A DNA stretch of 64,000 bases from Subtercola boreus (GTDB lineage Bacteria > Actinomycetota > Actinomycetes > Actinomycetales > Microbacteriaceae): NCBI RefSeq assembly GCF_003399645.1, contig NZ_NBXD01000030.1, positions 62,001-126,000 of the forward strand, in the 5' to 3' direction. Below the pieces are notes generated by a model. It was not told the DNA's origin, ran no database searches, and saw nothing but the letters and a program-made list of their open reading frames with translations. How positions within the stretch are numbered: position 1 is the first letter of the stretch; every line of letters begins with the position of its first letter. The position numbers and the translations under genes were made by a program. Positions 16,760 through 25,753 of the stretch are shown here, in pieces.

Positions 16760-17596
16760 CTACGCGCCGACGCGGCTGCGACGACGCATCAGCACCACGA
16801 ACCCTGCGGCAAGCAGCAGCGCCAGGGCGCTCCCGCCGGCGATCAGCGCGCCCGAGTCGTCACGGTCGCCGACCAGGCCGGCCGTTCCACTCGGGATGCC
16901 CGACGGGTTCCCGTGCAGGCCGTCGATGGTCTGTACGGCCAGCTTCAGGTTGTTCGCGGTGAGGCTGCCCCAGGCGTAGACGATCGTGTTGGTGCCCTCG
17001 GCGACGGTCACGTCGGCCGGGCCGATCACGGGCGCGGTCGTTCCTGCTGCGGCGACAGAGGCCGAGATCGTGCCCGCGGGGAGGTTCAGAACCTTCTCGC
17101 CCGGGTTCACCAGGCCGCTGATCACGGCGCTGCCACCGGCGAGCACGTCGACCGCGGGAGCCGCAGCCGTGTGTCGCACCGTCAGACGGCCCTCACCGGC
17201 GGTCGTCGTCGAGGTGTCGTTCGTGTAGAGCGTCGCCGTCGGGGTGCCGTCTTCCTTGAGGTGTGCGACGGCGGTGTAGTTGCCGCCGTCGGCGAGCGCG
17301 AGGTCGATCGGGCCGATGACGGGCTTCGAAGCGTCTGCCGCATCCGCTGCCGTGATAGCGACCGAATAGGTACCGGCGGCCAGGTCGAGCGGGCCTGCCA
17401 GGTCGCCGGGCTGGAAGTTGTCGAGCGTCAGTGCTCCGTTGACGTAGACGTCGACGGGGGTGTCGGGCACGGCGTGCAGCACCGACAGCTTGGCCCCGGT
17501 GGCCGCACTTGCACTGGTCGGAATCGCCACGCCCACCAGCGCGATCGCTCCGACGGCCAGCCCGGCGAGCATCCTCTTGTTCACGGTCTTTCTCAC
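16760..17596 (-). CDS. Secreted DUF4397 surface protein
   Basis: The 278-residue protein has a signal peptide (LAGLAVGAIALVGVAIPTSASA), two DUF4397 repeats (LSVLHAVPDTPVDVYVNG and LTVRHTAAAPAVDVLAGG), and a C-terminal anchor made of a hydrophobic helix plus RRRSR. Domain function is unknown; it is a beta-sandwich found on actinobacterial surfaces, often beside class F sortases. No LPXTG or LAXTG motif precedes the helix, so attachment may be by the helix alone. The start GTG at 17596 follows AAGGAGG with good spacing. It lies 49 bases ahead of the sortase start. Confidence 0.85.
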   Translation of the reverse strand: MRKTVNKRMLAGLAVGAIALVGVAIPTSASAATGAKLSVLHAVPDTPVDVYVNGALTLDNFQPGDLAGPLDLAAGTYSVAITAADAADASKPVIGPIDLALADGGNYTAVAHLKEDGTPTATLYTNDTSTTTAGEGRLTVRHTAAAPAVDVLAGGSAVISGLVNPGEKVLNLPAGTISASVAAAGTTAPVIGPADVTVAEGTNTIVYAWGSLTANNLKLAVQTIDGLHGNPSGIPSGTAGLVGDRDDSGALIAGGSALALLLAAGFVVLMRRRSRVGA

Positions 17597-17739
17597 GATG
17601 GTCCTCCTTGACACGCCCGTTGGCGGGCTGGGGCGTCGATCGCCTTACCCAGTACTTCTGTCGAATGGGCGGTTCTGGATGCACGGCAGCTCACTTTCTT
17701 TCGAAACGGTGCCCCGGACATCCGACTCGCGCGCGCCCA

Positions 17740-17745
17740 TAGAAT
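17740..17745 (+). promoter_or_regulatory. TAGAAT -10 box of purF
   Basis: CCATAGAAT is identical to the string ahead of purD. The purF ATG follows 43 bases after the box. The box lies in the divergent gap between the DUF4397 gene and purF. Confidence 0.45.
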
Positions 17746-17788
17746 GGAGAACGGCCTATTTCTCTACCCGTCTGGAGCCCGCCAAAGC

Positions 17789-19246
17789 ATGTGCGGCATC
17801 GTTGGCATCGTTTCGTCTGAACCCGTCAATCAACTCGTCTACGACTCCCTGCTGCTGCTGCAGCACCGCGGGCAGGACTCCACCGGAATCGCCACCGCCG
17901 AACGCGACACCTTCCACGTGGTCAAGGCGAAGGGCCAGGTCAGGGAGGCTTTTCGAACCCGCGACATGCGCAGTCTGCTCGGCACGATGGGCCTCGGCCA
18001 CGTGCGCTACGCCACGCACGGCAACGCCGGCAGCGAGCAGGAGGCCCAGCCGTTCTACGTGAACGCCCCGTACGGCATCATCCTCGTGCACAACGGCAAC
18101 CTCACCAACACGCGCGAGTTGACGCAGGAGCTGTTCCACATCGACCGGCGCCACCTGAACACCGACTCCGACACCGAGCTTCTGCTGAACATCCTGGCCC
18201 ACGAGCTGCAGCAGCAGGTCTCCGGTCTCGACCTCGACCCCGAGACCGTGTTCAACGCGGTGTCGCGCGTACACGAACGCGTCGAGGGTTCGTACGCCAC
18301 GATCGCCATGATCGCGGGTCACGGGCTGCTGGCGTTCAGAGACCCGTTCGGCATCCGGCCGCTCACACTCGGCAAGCGCGTGCTCGAATCGGGGCGCGAT
18401 GAGTGGGTCGTGGCATCCGAATCGCTCGTGATGGAGAGCCTGGGCTACGAGGTCGTTCGCGACGTCGCGCCGGGTGAGGCCGTGTTCATCTCGATGAACG
18501 GCGAGCTGTTCACGAAGCAGTGTGCTCCGGATGCTCGCCTCGTACCCTGCGCGTTCGAGTTCGTCTATCTGGCCAGGCCCGACTCGGTGCTCTCGGGCAT
18601 CTCGGTCTACGAAGCGCGACTGCGTCTGGGCAACCGGCTCGCCGACACCGTTGCGCAGTGGGCGCCGTCGGGCGACATCGATGTCGTCATGCCGATCCCC
18701 GACTCGTCCCGGCCCGCCGCCATGCAGGTCGCGCAGAAGCTCGGTATCGAGTACCGCGAGGGGTTCTACAAGAACCGCTACGTCGGCCGAACGTTCATCA
18801 TGCCCGGCCAGGCGGTGCGCAAGAAGTCGGTGAGGCAGAAGCTCAACGCGATGTCGACCGAGTTCAAGGGCAAGAACGTGCTGATCGTCGACGACTCGAT
18901 CGTGCGCGGCACCACCTCGAAGGAGATCGTCGACATGGCCCGCCAGGCCGGCGCCAACAAGGTGACGTTCGCTTCGGCTGCCCCGCCGGTGCGGTTTCCG
19001 CACGTCTACGGCATCAACATGCCCTCGCGCGATGAGCTCGTGGCTCACAATCGAAAGATCCCCGAGATTGCGGCGTACATGGGTGCCGACCACCTGATCT
19101 ACCAGGAGGTCGCCGACATGCAGGCTGCCATCATCGAGGGGTCATCGGTCAAGGAGCTCGAGATGAGCTGCTTCACTGGGGATTACGTGACCGGAACGGT
19201 CAGCCCCGAGTACCTCTCGTGGGTGGAGCGCACGCAGAACTCGTAG
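17789..19246 (+). CDS. purF: Amidophosphoribosyltransferase (glutamine PRPP amidotransferase)
   Basis: The enzyme makes phosphoribosylamine from PRPP and glutamine, the first committed purine step. The start ATG at 17789 puts cysteine at position 2 (MCGIVGIV), the N-terminal nucleophile. LLLLQHRGQDSTGIA and the PRPP loop VLIVDDSIVRGTTSKEIV are intact. The 485-residue length is normal. A frame open back to 17744 would bury Cys2 and is rejected. Confidence 0.97.
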   Translation: MCGIVGIVSSEPVNQLVYDSLLLLQHRGQDSTGIATAERDTFHVVKAKGQVREAFRTRDMRSLLGTMGLGHVRYATHGNAGSEQEAQPFYVNAPYGIILVHNGNLTNTRELTQELFHIDRRHLNTDSDTELLLNILAHELQQQVSGLDLDPETVFNAVSRVHERVEGSYATIAMIAGHGLLAFRDPFGIRPLTLGKRVLESGRDEWVVASESLVMESLGYEVVRDVAPGEAVFISMNGELFTKQCAPDARLVPCAFEFVYLARPDSVLSGISVYEARLRLGNRLADTVAQWAPSGDIDVVMPIPDSSRPAAMQVAQKLGIEYREGFYKNRYVGRTFIMPGQAVRKKSVRQKLNAMSTEFKGKNVLIVDDSIVRGTTSKEIVDMARQAGANKVTFASAAPPVRFPHVYGINMPSRDELVAHNRKIPEIAAYMGADHLIYQEVADMQAAIIEGSSVKELEMSCFTGDYVTGTVSPEYLSWVERTQNS

Positions 19247-19269
19247 TCGGTCGGCTGGGCGGGGGTTGG

Positions 19270-19821
19270 ATGTTCGACATCAGACGCGCGCACGTCATAG
19301 CGATCGCGCTCGCGGTCGTCATCAACCTCGGGGTCGCCGGAGTCGCGCTGCGGGTCTACGTCTTTCCCGACACGGACGCACCGGCCACAACCGATGTCGC
19401 CTAAGTCATCGGCCCGCCGACCGCGTCGCGGGTCGCGATCGCCCAGCAGACGGCCGCGGCCGGCCTTACCGCGAACGTGATGATCTCGGTCGCAGCCGAC
19501 GGCGAGTTCTCCGCCGCGAACCTGCCGATCTGCACGACCCCGCAGCCGTTCGCGGTCTACTGCGAGACACCCGACCCCTTCACCACGCAGGGCGAAGCGC
19601 GCGATCTCAGCGCGCTCGCGGCCGAACACGGCTGGACCAGCGCGACTGTCATCACCTTCACCCCGCACGTCGTACGGTCCCGGATGATCATGGAGCGCTG
19701 TTTCACGGGCGACCTCCGCATGGTGGCCGATGACACACACCTCACCCCGGCCGGCTGGGCCTACGAGATGCTCTATCAGACGGGCGCGTTCGCGAAGGTG
19801 CTGCTCGACACGGGGTGCTGA
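19270..19821 (+). pseudogene. ElyC/SanA/YdcF-like membrane protein gene with an in-frame stop
   Basis: From the ATG at 19270 the frame encodes a membrane anchor (RRAHVIAIALAVVINLGVAGVALR). After DVA it meets TAA at 19402-19404 and continues in the same frame to 19821. The second part resembles the YdcF/ElyC family: VIGPPTASRVAIAQQ, ARDLSALAAEHGWTSATVIT and RSRMIMERCF. A single base change (for example TAC to TAA) explains the break. No frameshift is needed. An internal ATG at 19477 could make a fragment. A sequencing error or a recent mutation are the options. Confidence 0.7.
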
Positions 19822-19858
19822 GCTCGGGACGCCACGCGGTGCGGCGCGGGCGCCCGGG

Positions 19859-20914
19859 TCAGGCCGGGACCGGAGCCGCGTTCGCCGGCGTCCAGCCGAA
19901 GGCGGGGGCGACGTGCAGGGCGATCGACTCGATGAGGTGGGCGTTGTACTCGACGCCGAGCTGGTTGGGGATGGTGAGCAGCACGGTGTCGGCGGCCTGC
20001 ACGGCGGCGTCGGCGGCGAGTTGGGCCGCGATCACATCGGGCTCGCCGGTGTAGCTCTTACCGAAGCGGGCAATGCCGCCGTCGAGGTAGCCGACCTGGT
20101 CTTCGCCGTCGCCGCGCGAACCCGCCCCGCCGCCGAAGTACCGGCGGTCGAGGTCGGTGGTGATCGGGATGACGCTGCGCGAAACCGAGACGCGCGGCTC
20201 CCGGATGTGGCCGGCCGCGGCCCATGCGGAACGGTAGAGCTCGATCTGCTCGGCCTGCAGTTCGTCGAACGGCACGCCGGTGTCTTCGGTGAGCAGCGTG
20301 GAGCTCTGCAGGTTCATACCCTGCTCGGCCGCCCAGACGGCGGTCGCACGGGTGCCCGAACCCCACCAGATGCGTTCGCCGAGCGACGGCGACTGCGGTT
20401 CGATCGCCAGCGGGGCAGACGACCTGGACATCTGCGGATTCGGGCGCGCAACCCCGGCCCCGGCGATCGCGGCCCGGAAGATCTCGGTGTGCCTGCGGGC
20501 GAGGTCCGCATCCGTCGTGCCCTCGGCGGGAACGTAGCCGAACAGCTCCGAGCCGCGAAGCGAGGTCTCGGGTGATCCACGGCTCATGCCGAGCTGTAGG
20601 CGCTCGCCGCTGATGAGGTCTGCCGCGGCCGCCTCCTCTGCCATGTAGAGCGGGTTCTCGTAGCGCATGTCGATCACGGCCGTGCCGAGTTCGATCCGCG
20701 AGGTGCGTGCGCCCATCGCAGCGAGCAGCGGGAACGGCGAGGCGAGCTGGCGCGCGAAGTGATGCACCCGCACGTAGGCCCCGTCGATGCCGAGCTCTTC
20801 CGCAGCCTCTGCGAGTTCGATCGACTGGAGCAGAGCATCCTGAGCCGTTCGCGAACGCGAGCCCACGACGGGCTGGTAGTGACCGAACGACAGAAATCCG
20901 ATGCTCTTCTTCAT
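19859..20914 (-). CDS. LLM-class flavin-dependent oxidoreductase
   Basis: The 351-residue TIM-barrel protein begins MKKSIGFLSFGHYQP and has the luciferase-like signatures ELGIDGAYVRVHHFARQ, SRIELGTAVIDMRYENPLYMAEEAAAADLISGERLQLGMSRGSPE (quoted as segments: RIELGTAVIDM, LISGERLQLGMSRG). It should use FMN or F420; the substrate is unknown. I chose the ATG at 20914. The MFS gene upstream on the same strand ends 40 bases away, so they may be co-transcribed. Confidence 0.82.
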   Translation of the reverse strand: MKKSIGFLSFGHYQPVVGSRSRTAQDALLQSIELAEAAEELGIDGAYVRVHHFARQLASPFPLLAAMGARTSRIELGTAVIDMRYENPLYMAEEAAAADLISGERLQLGMSRGSPETSLRGSELFGYVPAEGTTDADLARRHTEIFRAAIAGAGVARPNPQMSRSSAPLAIEPQSPSLGERIWWGSGTRATAVWAAEQGMNLQSSTLLTEDTGVPFDELQAEQIELYRSAWAAAGHIREPRVSVSRSVIPITTDLDRRYFGGGAGSRGDGEDQVGYLDGGIARFGKSYTGEPDVIAAQLAADAAVQAADTVLLTIPNQLGVEYNAHLIESIALHVAPAFGWTPANAAPVPA

Positions 20915-20954
20915 GATCGCTACAGCAACGGACGTCTCCGCGTTATTCCCTTCT

Positions 20955-22199
20955 TCATGCGTTTGCATGCACAGACGAAAGGGCGGCGGATGATCGGCGG
21001 CGCGGCAGGCAGAGAGAGAGCAGCACCAGCCCGGCGACCGCGACGCCCACGTAGACGAAGCCGATCGGCGCCTGGCTGTCGTCGGGCAGGCCGGCGGCGG
21101 CGGCCATCGTCACCGCGACAAAGAGGTAGCAGATGGCACTCGTGAGGCCGCCGACCAGCCCGAGATTACGGTCGAAATACCCGAGAGTGAGGCCGTAGGC
21201 GAGCGGGCAGAGGGCCCCGCAGCCGGCGAGGGCGAGCATCCCGCCGAGGGTGATCCAGAGAAGGCTGGGCCCGACGAGCACACCGCTGAGGCACAGGATG
21301 ATCGCCCCCGCGCCGAAGAACCCGAGCGCCGTGAACGCCAGAACCCGCGCCGGGACCCGCGTGGCGAAATGCGCCGTCGAGAGCTCGCCCGCGAGGTTCG
21401 CCGCCCCCACGAGCAGCGCGACACCACCGTAGAGCGCCGGCGAGAACCCGAGCTGCACCTCGTAGAGCAGAGGCGCGACCACCCCGAAGAGCAGTTGCGC
21501 CACCGCGAAGACGGCGAACACGAGCGTCAGGGCGATGAAGATGCGGCGACGGAGAGTGGATGCGAGCACCCCGCCGACCTCCCGCAGGTCGATCGGGGTG
21601 CGCCCGTCTTTTGCCAGCGTCTCGGGCAGCAGCAGCGCCACCGCGACTCCGGCGGCGAGCGCGGCGACGGCGACCGCCACGAAGATGCCGCGCCAGGAGA
21701 TGTACTCCACGAGCAGCCCGCCGATCGCAGGGGCCATCACCGGCGCGAGACCCCACGAGGCACCGAGCAGACCCGATATTGAGGTGAGCCGGGCGCCACG
21801 AAAGCGGTCGGCGGCGATCGCGTACACGATGACCATGGTGGAGCATCCACCCAGCCCCTGCAGAAAGCGCATGCCGAGCAGCGTGTAGACGTCGGCGGTG
21901 AGGGCGCAGCCGACGCTCGTGACAAGGAGAAGGGCCAGGCAGACCAGAAGCGTCGGCTTACGGCCTCGGGCGTCAGCGATGATGCCGATCGGCAGCAATC
22001 CGACGCTCATTCCGAGCACGTAGGCCGAGACCGTGTTCTGCACGAGCGTATTCGAGGCGCCCAGGTCGGTCACCATCGTCGGGATGGCGGGCGTGTAGAT
22101 GTCGATCGGCACTTGGCTGAGCGGGATGATCGCCAGGAGGATGACGAGCAGAAGCCGGTTCGAGCGCTTCGTCGCGGCAGGTGCCGGCGCAACATCCAT
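20955..22199 (-). CDS. MFS drug exporter, Bcr/CflA type
   Basis: The 414-residue protein has twelve predicted helices and the Bcr/CflA hallmark PLSQVPIDIYTPAIPTM in helix 1. The DARGRKPTLL loop A motif follows. It probably exports an amphipathic toxin or metabolite by proton antiport. Start ATG at 22199. It is divergent from the VOC gene, with a perfect palindrome at 22262-22273 in between, so both are likely under one regulator that is not encoded nearby. Confidence 0.88.
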   Translation of the reverse strand: MDVAPAPAATKRSNRLLLVILLAIIPLSQVPIDIYTPAIPTMVTDLGASNTLVQNTVSAYVLGMSVGLLPIGIIADARGRKPTLLVCLALLLVTSVGCALTADVYTLLGMRFLQGLGGCSTMVIVYAIAADRFRGARLTSISGLLGASWGLAPVMAPAIGGLLVEYISWRGIFVAVAVAALAAGVAVALLLPETLAKDGRTPIDLREVGGVLASTLRRRIFIALTLVFAVFAVAQLLFGVVAPLLYEVQLGFSPALYGGVALLVGAANLAGELSTAHFATRVPARVLAFTALGFFGAGAIILCLSGVLVGPSLLWITLGGMLALAGCGALCPLAYGLTLGYFDRNLGLVGGLTSAICYLFVAVTMAAAAGLPDDSQAPIGFVYVGVAVAGLVLLSLCLPRRRSSAALSSVHANA

Positions 22200-22261
22200 T
22201 GGTCTCTCCCCCGTCGATTTTCTGGCGCCAGCTTAGGGGAATACGTCTCCCTTGCACTTAG

Positions 22262-22273
22262 TTGTAGCTACAA
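22262..22273. promoter_or_regulatory. Perfect 12-bp palindrome in the MFS/VOC divergent gap
   Basis: TTGTAGCTACAA is its own reverse complement. It ends 8 bases before the VOC start and lies 63 bases from the MFS start. The size and base content resemble MarR-type operators. The regulator is not in the window neighbourhood. Confidence 0.5.
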
Positions 22274-22281
22274 TGAATCGC

Positions 22282-23181
22282 ATGAGTACAGACTTGACGG
22301 CGCCGGCATCGAGCAGCGCCTTCCTGTCGGCAGCCACGGGGATGGGGCCGGTGACCTTACGGGTGGGCGACCTCGACGGCATGATCCGGTACTACCGCGA
22401 CGGCGTGACGCTCGACCTCCTGAGCCACGACGGCCCCGTGGCCGTGCTCGGCCGCGGAACGGTGCCGGTGATCATCCTGCAGCATGCCCCCGAGCTGCGA
22501 AACCCCGAGCCCCGTTCCGCGGGCCTCTACCACTCGGCCGTTCTGTTCGAGAGCCGCGAGGCGCTCGCCGCTGCCGTCTACTCGGTCGCGGCGTTCGCGC
22601 AGGGGTCGTTCACGGGAAGTGCCGACCACAGAGTCAGCATCGCGTTCTACTTCACCGACCCCGAGGGCAACGGCGTCGAGCTCTATTGGGACCGCGACCG
22701 CACCGAGTGGAGCTGGGTGCACGGGCAGATCGAGATGGCGACGCTGTACGTCGACCCGAACGGTTTTCTGCAGGAGTTCCTCACGCCCGCGTCGGTCGAG
22801 GAGCCGCGCATCGGCGGCGCATCCGTCGGGCACGTGCACCTCTCGGTGGGCGACGTCCAGGCGGCCGCCGAGTTCTACGTGCGGAGGCTCGGTTTCGAGA
22901 GCACCTTCGAGGTGCCGGGCAGCGCGCTGTTCGTCTCGGCCGGCAAGTACCACCACCACATGGCGATGAACACGTGGGAGAGCCGTGGCGCCGGGCGGCG
23001 GCAGCTCGCCCTCGGGCTGGCGGAGGTCGACATCGTCGTGCCGTCCGCCGACGATGTCGCGGCCCTCGAGGAGCGGCTCGGGCACTACCGGGAGCCGTTC
23101 GGGAACGACGGACGCTCACTGCTGGTGGATGACCCGTGGGGCAACCGGGTGCGGGTGTCGGCGGCGACGGCCGCCGGCTAG
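22282..23181 (+). CDS. VOC-family (glyoxalase/extradiol dioxygenase-like) protein, two domains
   Basis: The 299-residue protein holds two vicinal-oxygen-chelate modules: PVTLRVGDLDGMIRYYRD with FTDPEGNGVELYWD in the first, and HVHLSVGDVQAAAEFYVRRLGF in the second, ending DPWGNRVRVS. These resemble CatE-like proteins (YwbC/YqjC and related). Possible metal ligands are the His in HVHLS and Glu in GVELYW. The substrate is unknown; catechol-type ring cleavage or thiol-adduct detoxification are options. Start ATG at 22282. Confidence 0.83.
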   Translation: MSTDLTAPASSSAFLSAATGMGPVTLRVGDLDGMIRYYRDGVTLDLLSHDGPVAVLGRGTVPVIILQHAPELRNPEPRSAGLYHSAVLFESREALAAAVYSVAAFAQGSFTGSADHRVSIAFYFTDPEGNGVELYWDRDRTEWSWVHGQIEMATLYVDPNGFLQEFLTPASVEEPRIGGASVGHVHLSVGDVQAAAEFYVRRLGFESTFEVPGSALFVSAGKYHHHMAMNTWESRGAGRRQLALGLAEVDIVVPSADDVAALEERLGHYREPFGNDGRSLLVDDPWGNRVRVSAATAAG

Positions 23182-23197
23182 CGCTCGAGTTGGCCAG

Positions 23198-23264
23198 AAC
23201 CGACACGTTTTCGGCTCACCGCCGTGATAAGCGGGGCGGATGCGCGGGCCCATGTCCATTCGGG
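23198..23264. repeat. 67-bp dispersed intergenic repeat, copy 1
   Basis: It aligns without gaps to 38523-38589, with 46 of 67 positions equal by my count. Shared blocks are GACAC[AG]TTTTCG, GGATGC and TGTCCATTCG. It occupies the gap between the VOC gene and the convergent hydrolase gene. Confidence 0.6.
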
Positions 23265-23266
23265 CG

Positions 23267-24349
23267 CTACGACCGGGCGAGGCGGCCGGAGGCGAGGAGT
23301 TCAGAGGCGAGGAGTTCAGAGGCGAGGAGTTCAGTGATACGGGCGACGGCAGCGTGCCAGATCGTGGCGGCGGGGTCGATGACGGCGAAGTGGTCGCCGG
23401 GCGCTTCGAGGAGCTCCGGATGATCGAGCTGCGCGTTCGCGGCGAGGGCGCGGTTCGGCAGCACGAGCTCCGGCCCGTCGTCGCTACCCTGCACCAGCAA
23501 CCACGGTGTGCGGCGCTGCGTCCAGAGGCTCGGGGATGCGGCGGCATAGGCCGCGGACTGCCTGCGCGGGGATCCGCCGAGCGCCATCTTGACGGCTCCG
23601 TCGCTGGAGCGCCGGCGGTACGAGTCGGTCAGGTCGACCACCCCGGCGAGCGACACGGCGAGGTCGATCCGCGGTGCGCCGGAAGTGGCGGCTGCTGCGC
23701 CGGGCGCGGAGGGCGGGGAGGGCGCAGCGGGCGCGGAGGGCGGGGAGGGCGCAGCGGGCGCGGAGGGCGGGGAGGGCGCAGCGGGCGCGGAGGGCGGGGC
23801 GAGCGCAGCGGGCGCGGCGAGCGCGGGCGCGCCGGGCGCAGGGGTGGCGGACGCTCCCTCCTCCGCTAGCTGGAGCGCGAGCTGCCCGCCGGCCGAGTGG
23901 CCGATCACGACGAGCGGCGCGTCGGGCACGAACGACTCGATGCCACCCAGCGCGGCGAGAGCGGCGTGCACATCGGCGTGCGTGGCCGCCCAGCCATGGG
24001 CATCCGGTCGGCGGTACTCGACATTGAAGACCGCCCAGCCGCGGTCCGCGAGGTCGGCAGCCATCGGCGTCATCAGGTCGAGCGTGTAGGGCGAGCGGTA
24101 GTAGCCGCCGTGCAGCAGCAGAGCGGTGGCGAGGGGAGCCCGGCCGGCCCCGGGCATCCGCCACTCGCCGAACTGGTCGGGATCGTCGCCGTAGGCGATG
24201 CGAAGGCCGCCCCCACCACCAGCAGCGACCCCGCCACCCGTACCGCCCCCGTCTCGGCCTCCGACGCTCGCGTCTCCGCTCGCCCCTCCGCTCACGTCTC
24301 CTGCCACACCCGCACCTTCCCCAGCTTTCACCGTGACCACCCCGTGCAT
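23267..24349 (-). CDS. Alpha/beta hydrolase with low-complexity insertions
   Basis: The 360-residue protein has the oxyanion segment ALLLHGGYYRSPYT, the nucleophile elbow GHSAGG, a late VQGSDDG acid region and the histidine in GDHFAVI. It fits the kynurenine-formamidase/BD-FAE-like esterase group, but the substrate is unknown. Three low-complexity stretches are unusual. They are a Gly-rich N-terminal linker, a Pro/Ala/Ser insert after the nucleophile region made of 27-base repeats, and a C-terminal LLASE repeat. I chose the ATG at 24349; the frame extends further up but overlaps unlike sequence. Confidence 0.8.
   Translation of the reverse strand: MHGVVTVKAGEGAGVAGDVSGGASGDASVGGRDGGGTGGGVAAGGGGGLRIAYGDDPDQFGEWRMPGAGRAPLATALLLHGGYYRSPYTLDLMTPMAADLADRGWAVFNVEYRRPDAHGWAATHADVHAALAALGGIESFVPDAPLVVIGHSAGGQLALQLAEEGASATPAPGAPALAAPAALAPPSAPAAPSPPSAPAAPSPPSAPAAPSPPSAPGAAAATSGAPRIDLAVSLAGVVDLTDSYRRRSSDGAVKMALGGSPRRQSAAYAAASPSLWTQRRTPWLLVQGSDDGPELVLPNRALAANAQLDHPELLEAPGDHFAVIDPAATIWHAAVARITELLASELLASELLASGRLARS
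23290..23334. repeat. 15-bp in-frame tandem repeat, 3 copies, at the hydrolase C-terminus
   Basis: Three identical units AGGCGAGGAGTTCAG start at 23290, 23305 and 23320. On the minus strand they encode the repeated LLASE pentad at the very end of the hydrolase. Confidence 0.95.
23700..23825. repeat. 27-bp in-frame tandem repeat, 4-5 copies, inside the hydrolase
   Basis: Units of 27 bases (GCGGGCGCGGAGGGC core) are repeated from about 23700 to 23825, the last ones diverged. They encode a Pro/Ala/Ser-rich insert (PSAPAAPSP units) between conserved parts of the fold. Confidence 0.9.
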
Positions 24350-24452
24350 CCCGCTGCCGGCGCCCTCGACCCCGTGGAGGGGAGGGCGCGCCGGTTCGTC
24401 CGTTTCGCTGCTGCGCGCGCAGGCGCGGATGCGACAAACCACCGCGGGTCGA

Positions 24453-25688
24453 TCACCGGTCGTCCCGGGGGGCGGGCTCGCGCGGGACGCGGGCCGCTCG
24501 CGGCACCTCGAGCGGCCCCGTGAACTGGGCACCGCGGAGGGCGGCGGAGGCGTCGCCGCTGAAGAGAGCGTCGGGGAGCGTGTCGGTGCTGAGCGTTCGG
24601 CTGCGCGGCACGTCGGACTCGAGCGGGGTCTCCGAGTGCTCCACACGGGTGCGCGGCACCGAGAGCGGCGAGACCTGCTGCACCCAGCGCACGAGCTGCT
24701 CGCGCACGAAGCAGCGGAGGTCGAAGAGAGTGGGCGCATCCACCGCCGTCACCAGGATGCGGATGTGCACGAAGCCCCCGACGGCATCCGTCACCTGCAG
24801 GATGGCGACGCGGCCGTCCCACAGCTCGGTCTGGTTCATCACGCGGTGCAGTTCGTCGCGCATGCCGTCGGGGTCGACCCGCCAGTCGAGATCGAAGTCG
24901 ACGGAGCCCATCAGCTCGGAGTTCTTGCGCGTCCAGTTCTGGAAAGGGGTGGTCGTGAAATAGGTCGACGGCAGCACCATTCGACGGTCGTCCCACAGGT
25001 GCACGACGACATACGTCAGGGTGATCTCCTCGATGCGACCCCATTCGGTCTCGACGATCACGACATCGTCGACCCGGATCGCATCGCTGAACGCGAGCTG
25101 CATCCCGGCGAACACATTCGCCAGCGTCGACTGCGCGGCGAGACCGGCGACGATCGAGATCAGCCCGGCTGACGCGAGCAGCGACGCACCCGCCGCCGAG
25201 ACGCCCGGGAAGGTCAGCAGAATCGCCCCGAGCGCGATCAGCACACCCGCGACGACCGTGACGCGCCGGATGATCAGCACCTGCGTGCGCAGGCGCCGGG
25301 CATGACGGTTGTCGGGCACGTCGGTGCGGTACCGGGCGAGACCTAAGTCTTCGAGGAAGATCGCGAGGGCGCAGAACAGCCACGCTCCGGTGGCGATCGA
25401 TGCGATCAGCGCGGTGTGGCTCAGGAACTCCCGCCACCACGGGTCGACCGAGGTCATGGCCTGCAGGGCGATCCACAGCGCTATCACCAGCAGGAAGACC
25501 CGGAACGGCACGCGCGCCCGCCGGATCAGCCGCACCGCCCACTCCTTGCGGCGACTGATGCGGCGAACGATCAGCGCCGTGAGCGCGGTCACGACCAGCG
25601 CGCAGACGATCGCTATGGCGATGTAGACGAGGGCCTGCAGCCAGGGCGTCGAGGTGATGCCAGCGATGAAATCGGTCATTCGCTCCAT
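24453..25688 (-). CDS. MscS-family mechanosensitive ion channel
   Basis: The 411-residue protein has an N-terminal group of four to five helices. The MscS pore-lining helix region follows (ASLLASAGLISIVAGLAAQSTLANVFAGMQL), then the beta domain start IRVDDVVIVETEWGRIEEITLTYV, split here as RVDDVVIV and GRIEEITLTYV. It should release solutes on hypo-osmotic shock. The C-terminal 60 residues are charged and variable. Start ATG at 25688; a second ATG three codons in is equally likely. Confidence 0.92.
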   Translation of the reverse strand: MERMTDFIAGITSTPWLQALVYIAIAIVCALVVTALTALIVRRISRRKEWAVRLIRRARVPFRVFLLVIALWIALQAMTSVDPWWREFLSHTALIASIATGAWLFCALAIFLEDLGLARYRTDVPDNRHARRLRTQVLIIRRVTVVAGVLIALGAILLTFPGVSAAGASLLASAGLISIVAGLAAQSTLANVFAGMQLAFSDAIRVDDVVIVETEWGRIEEITLTYVVVHLWDDRRMVLPSTYFTTTPFQNWTRKNSELMGSVDFDLDWRVDPDGMRDELHRVMNQTELWDGRVAILQVTDAVGGFVHIRILVTAVDAPTLFDLRCFVREQLVRWVQQVSPLSVPRTRVEHSETPLESDVPRSRTLSTDTLPDALFSGDASAALRGAQFTGPLEVPRAARVPREPAPRDDR

Positions 25689-25753
25689 CGTAAACCGCCC
25701 GACTGAGTGCTGCTTATGAGCGGGCAGTGCTCCTCATGAGCGGGCGGTGCTGC

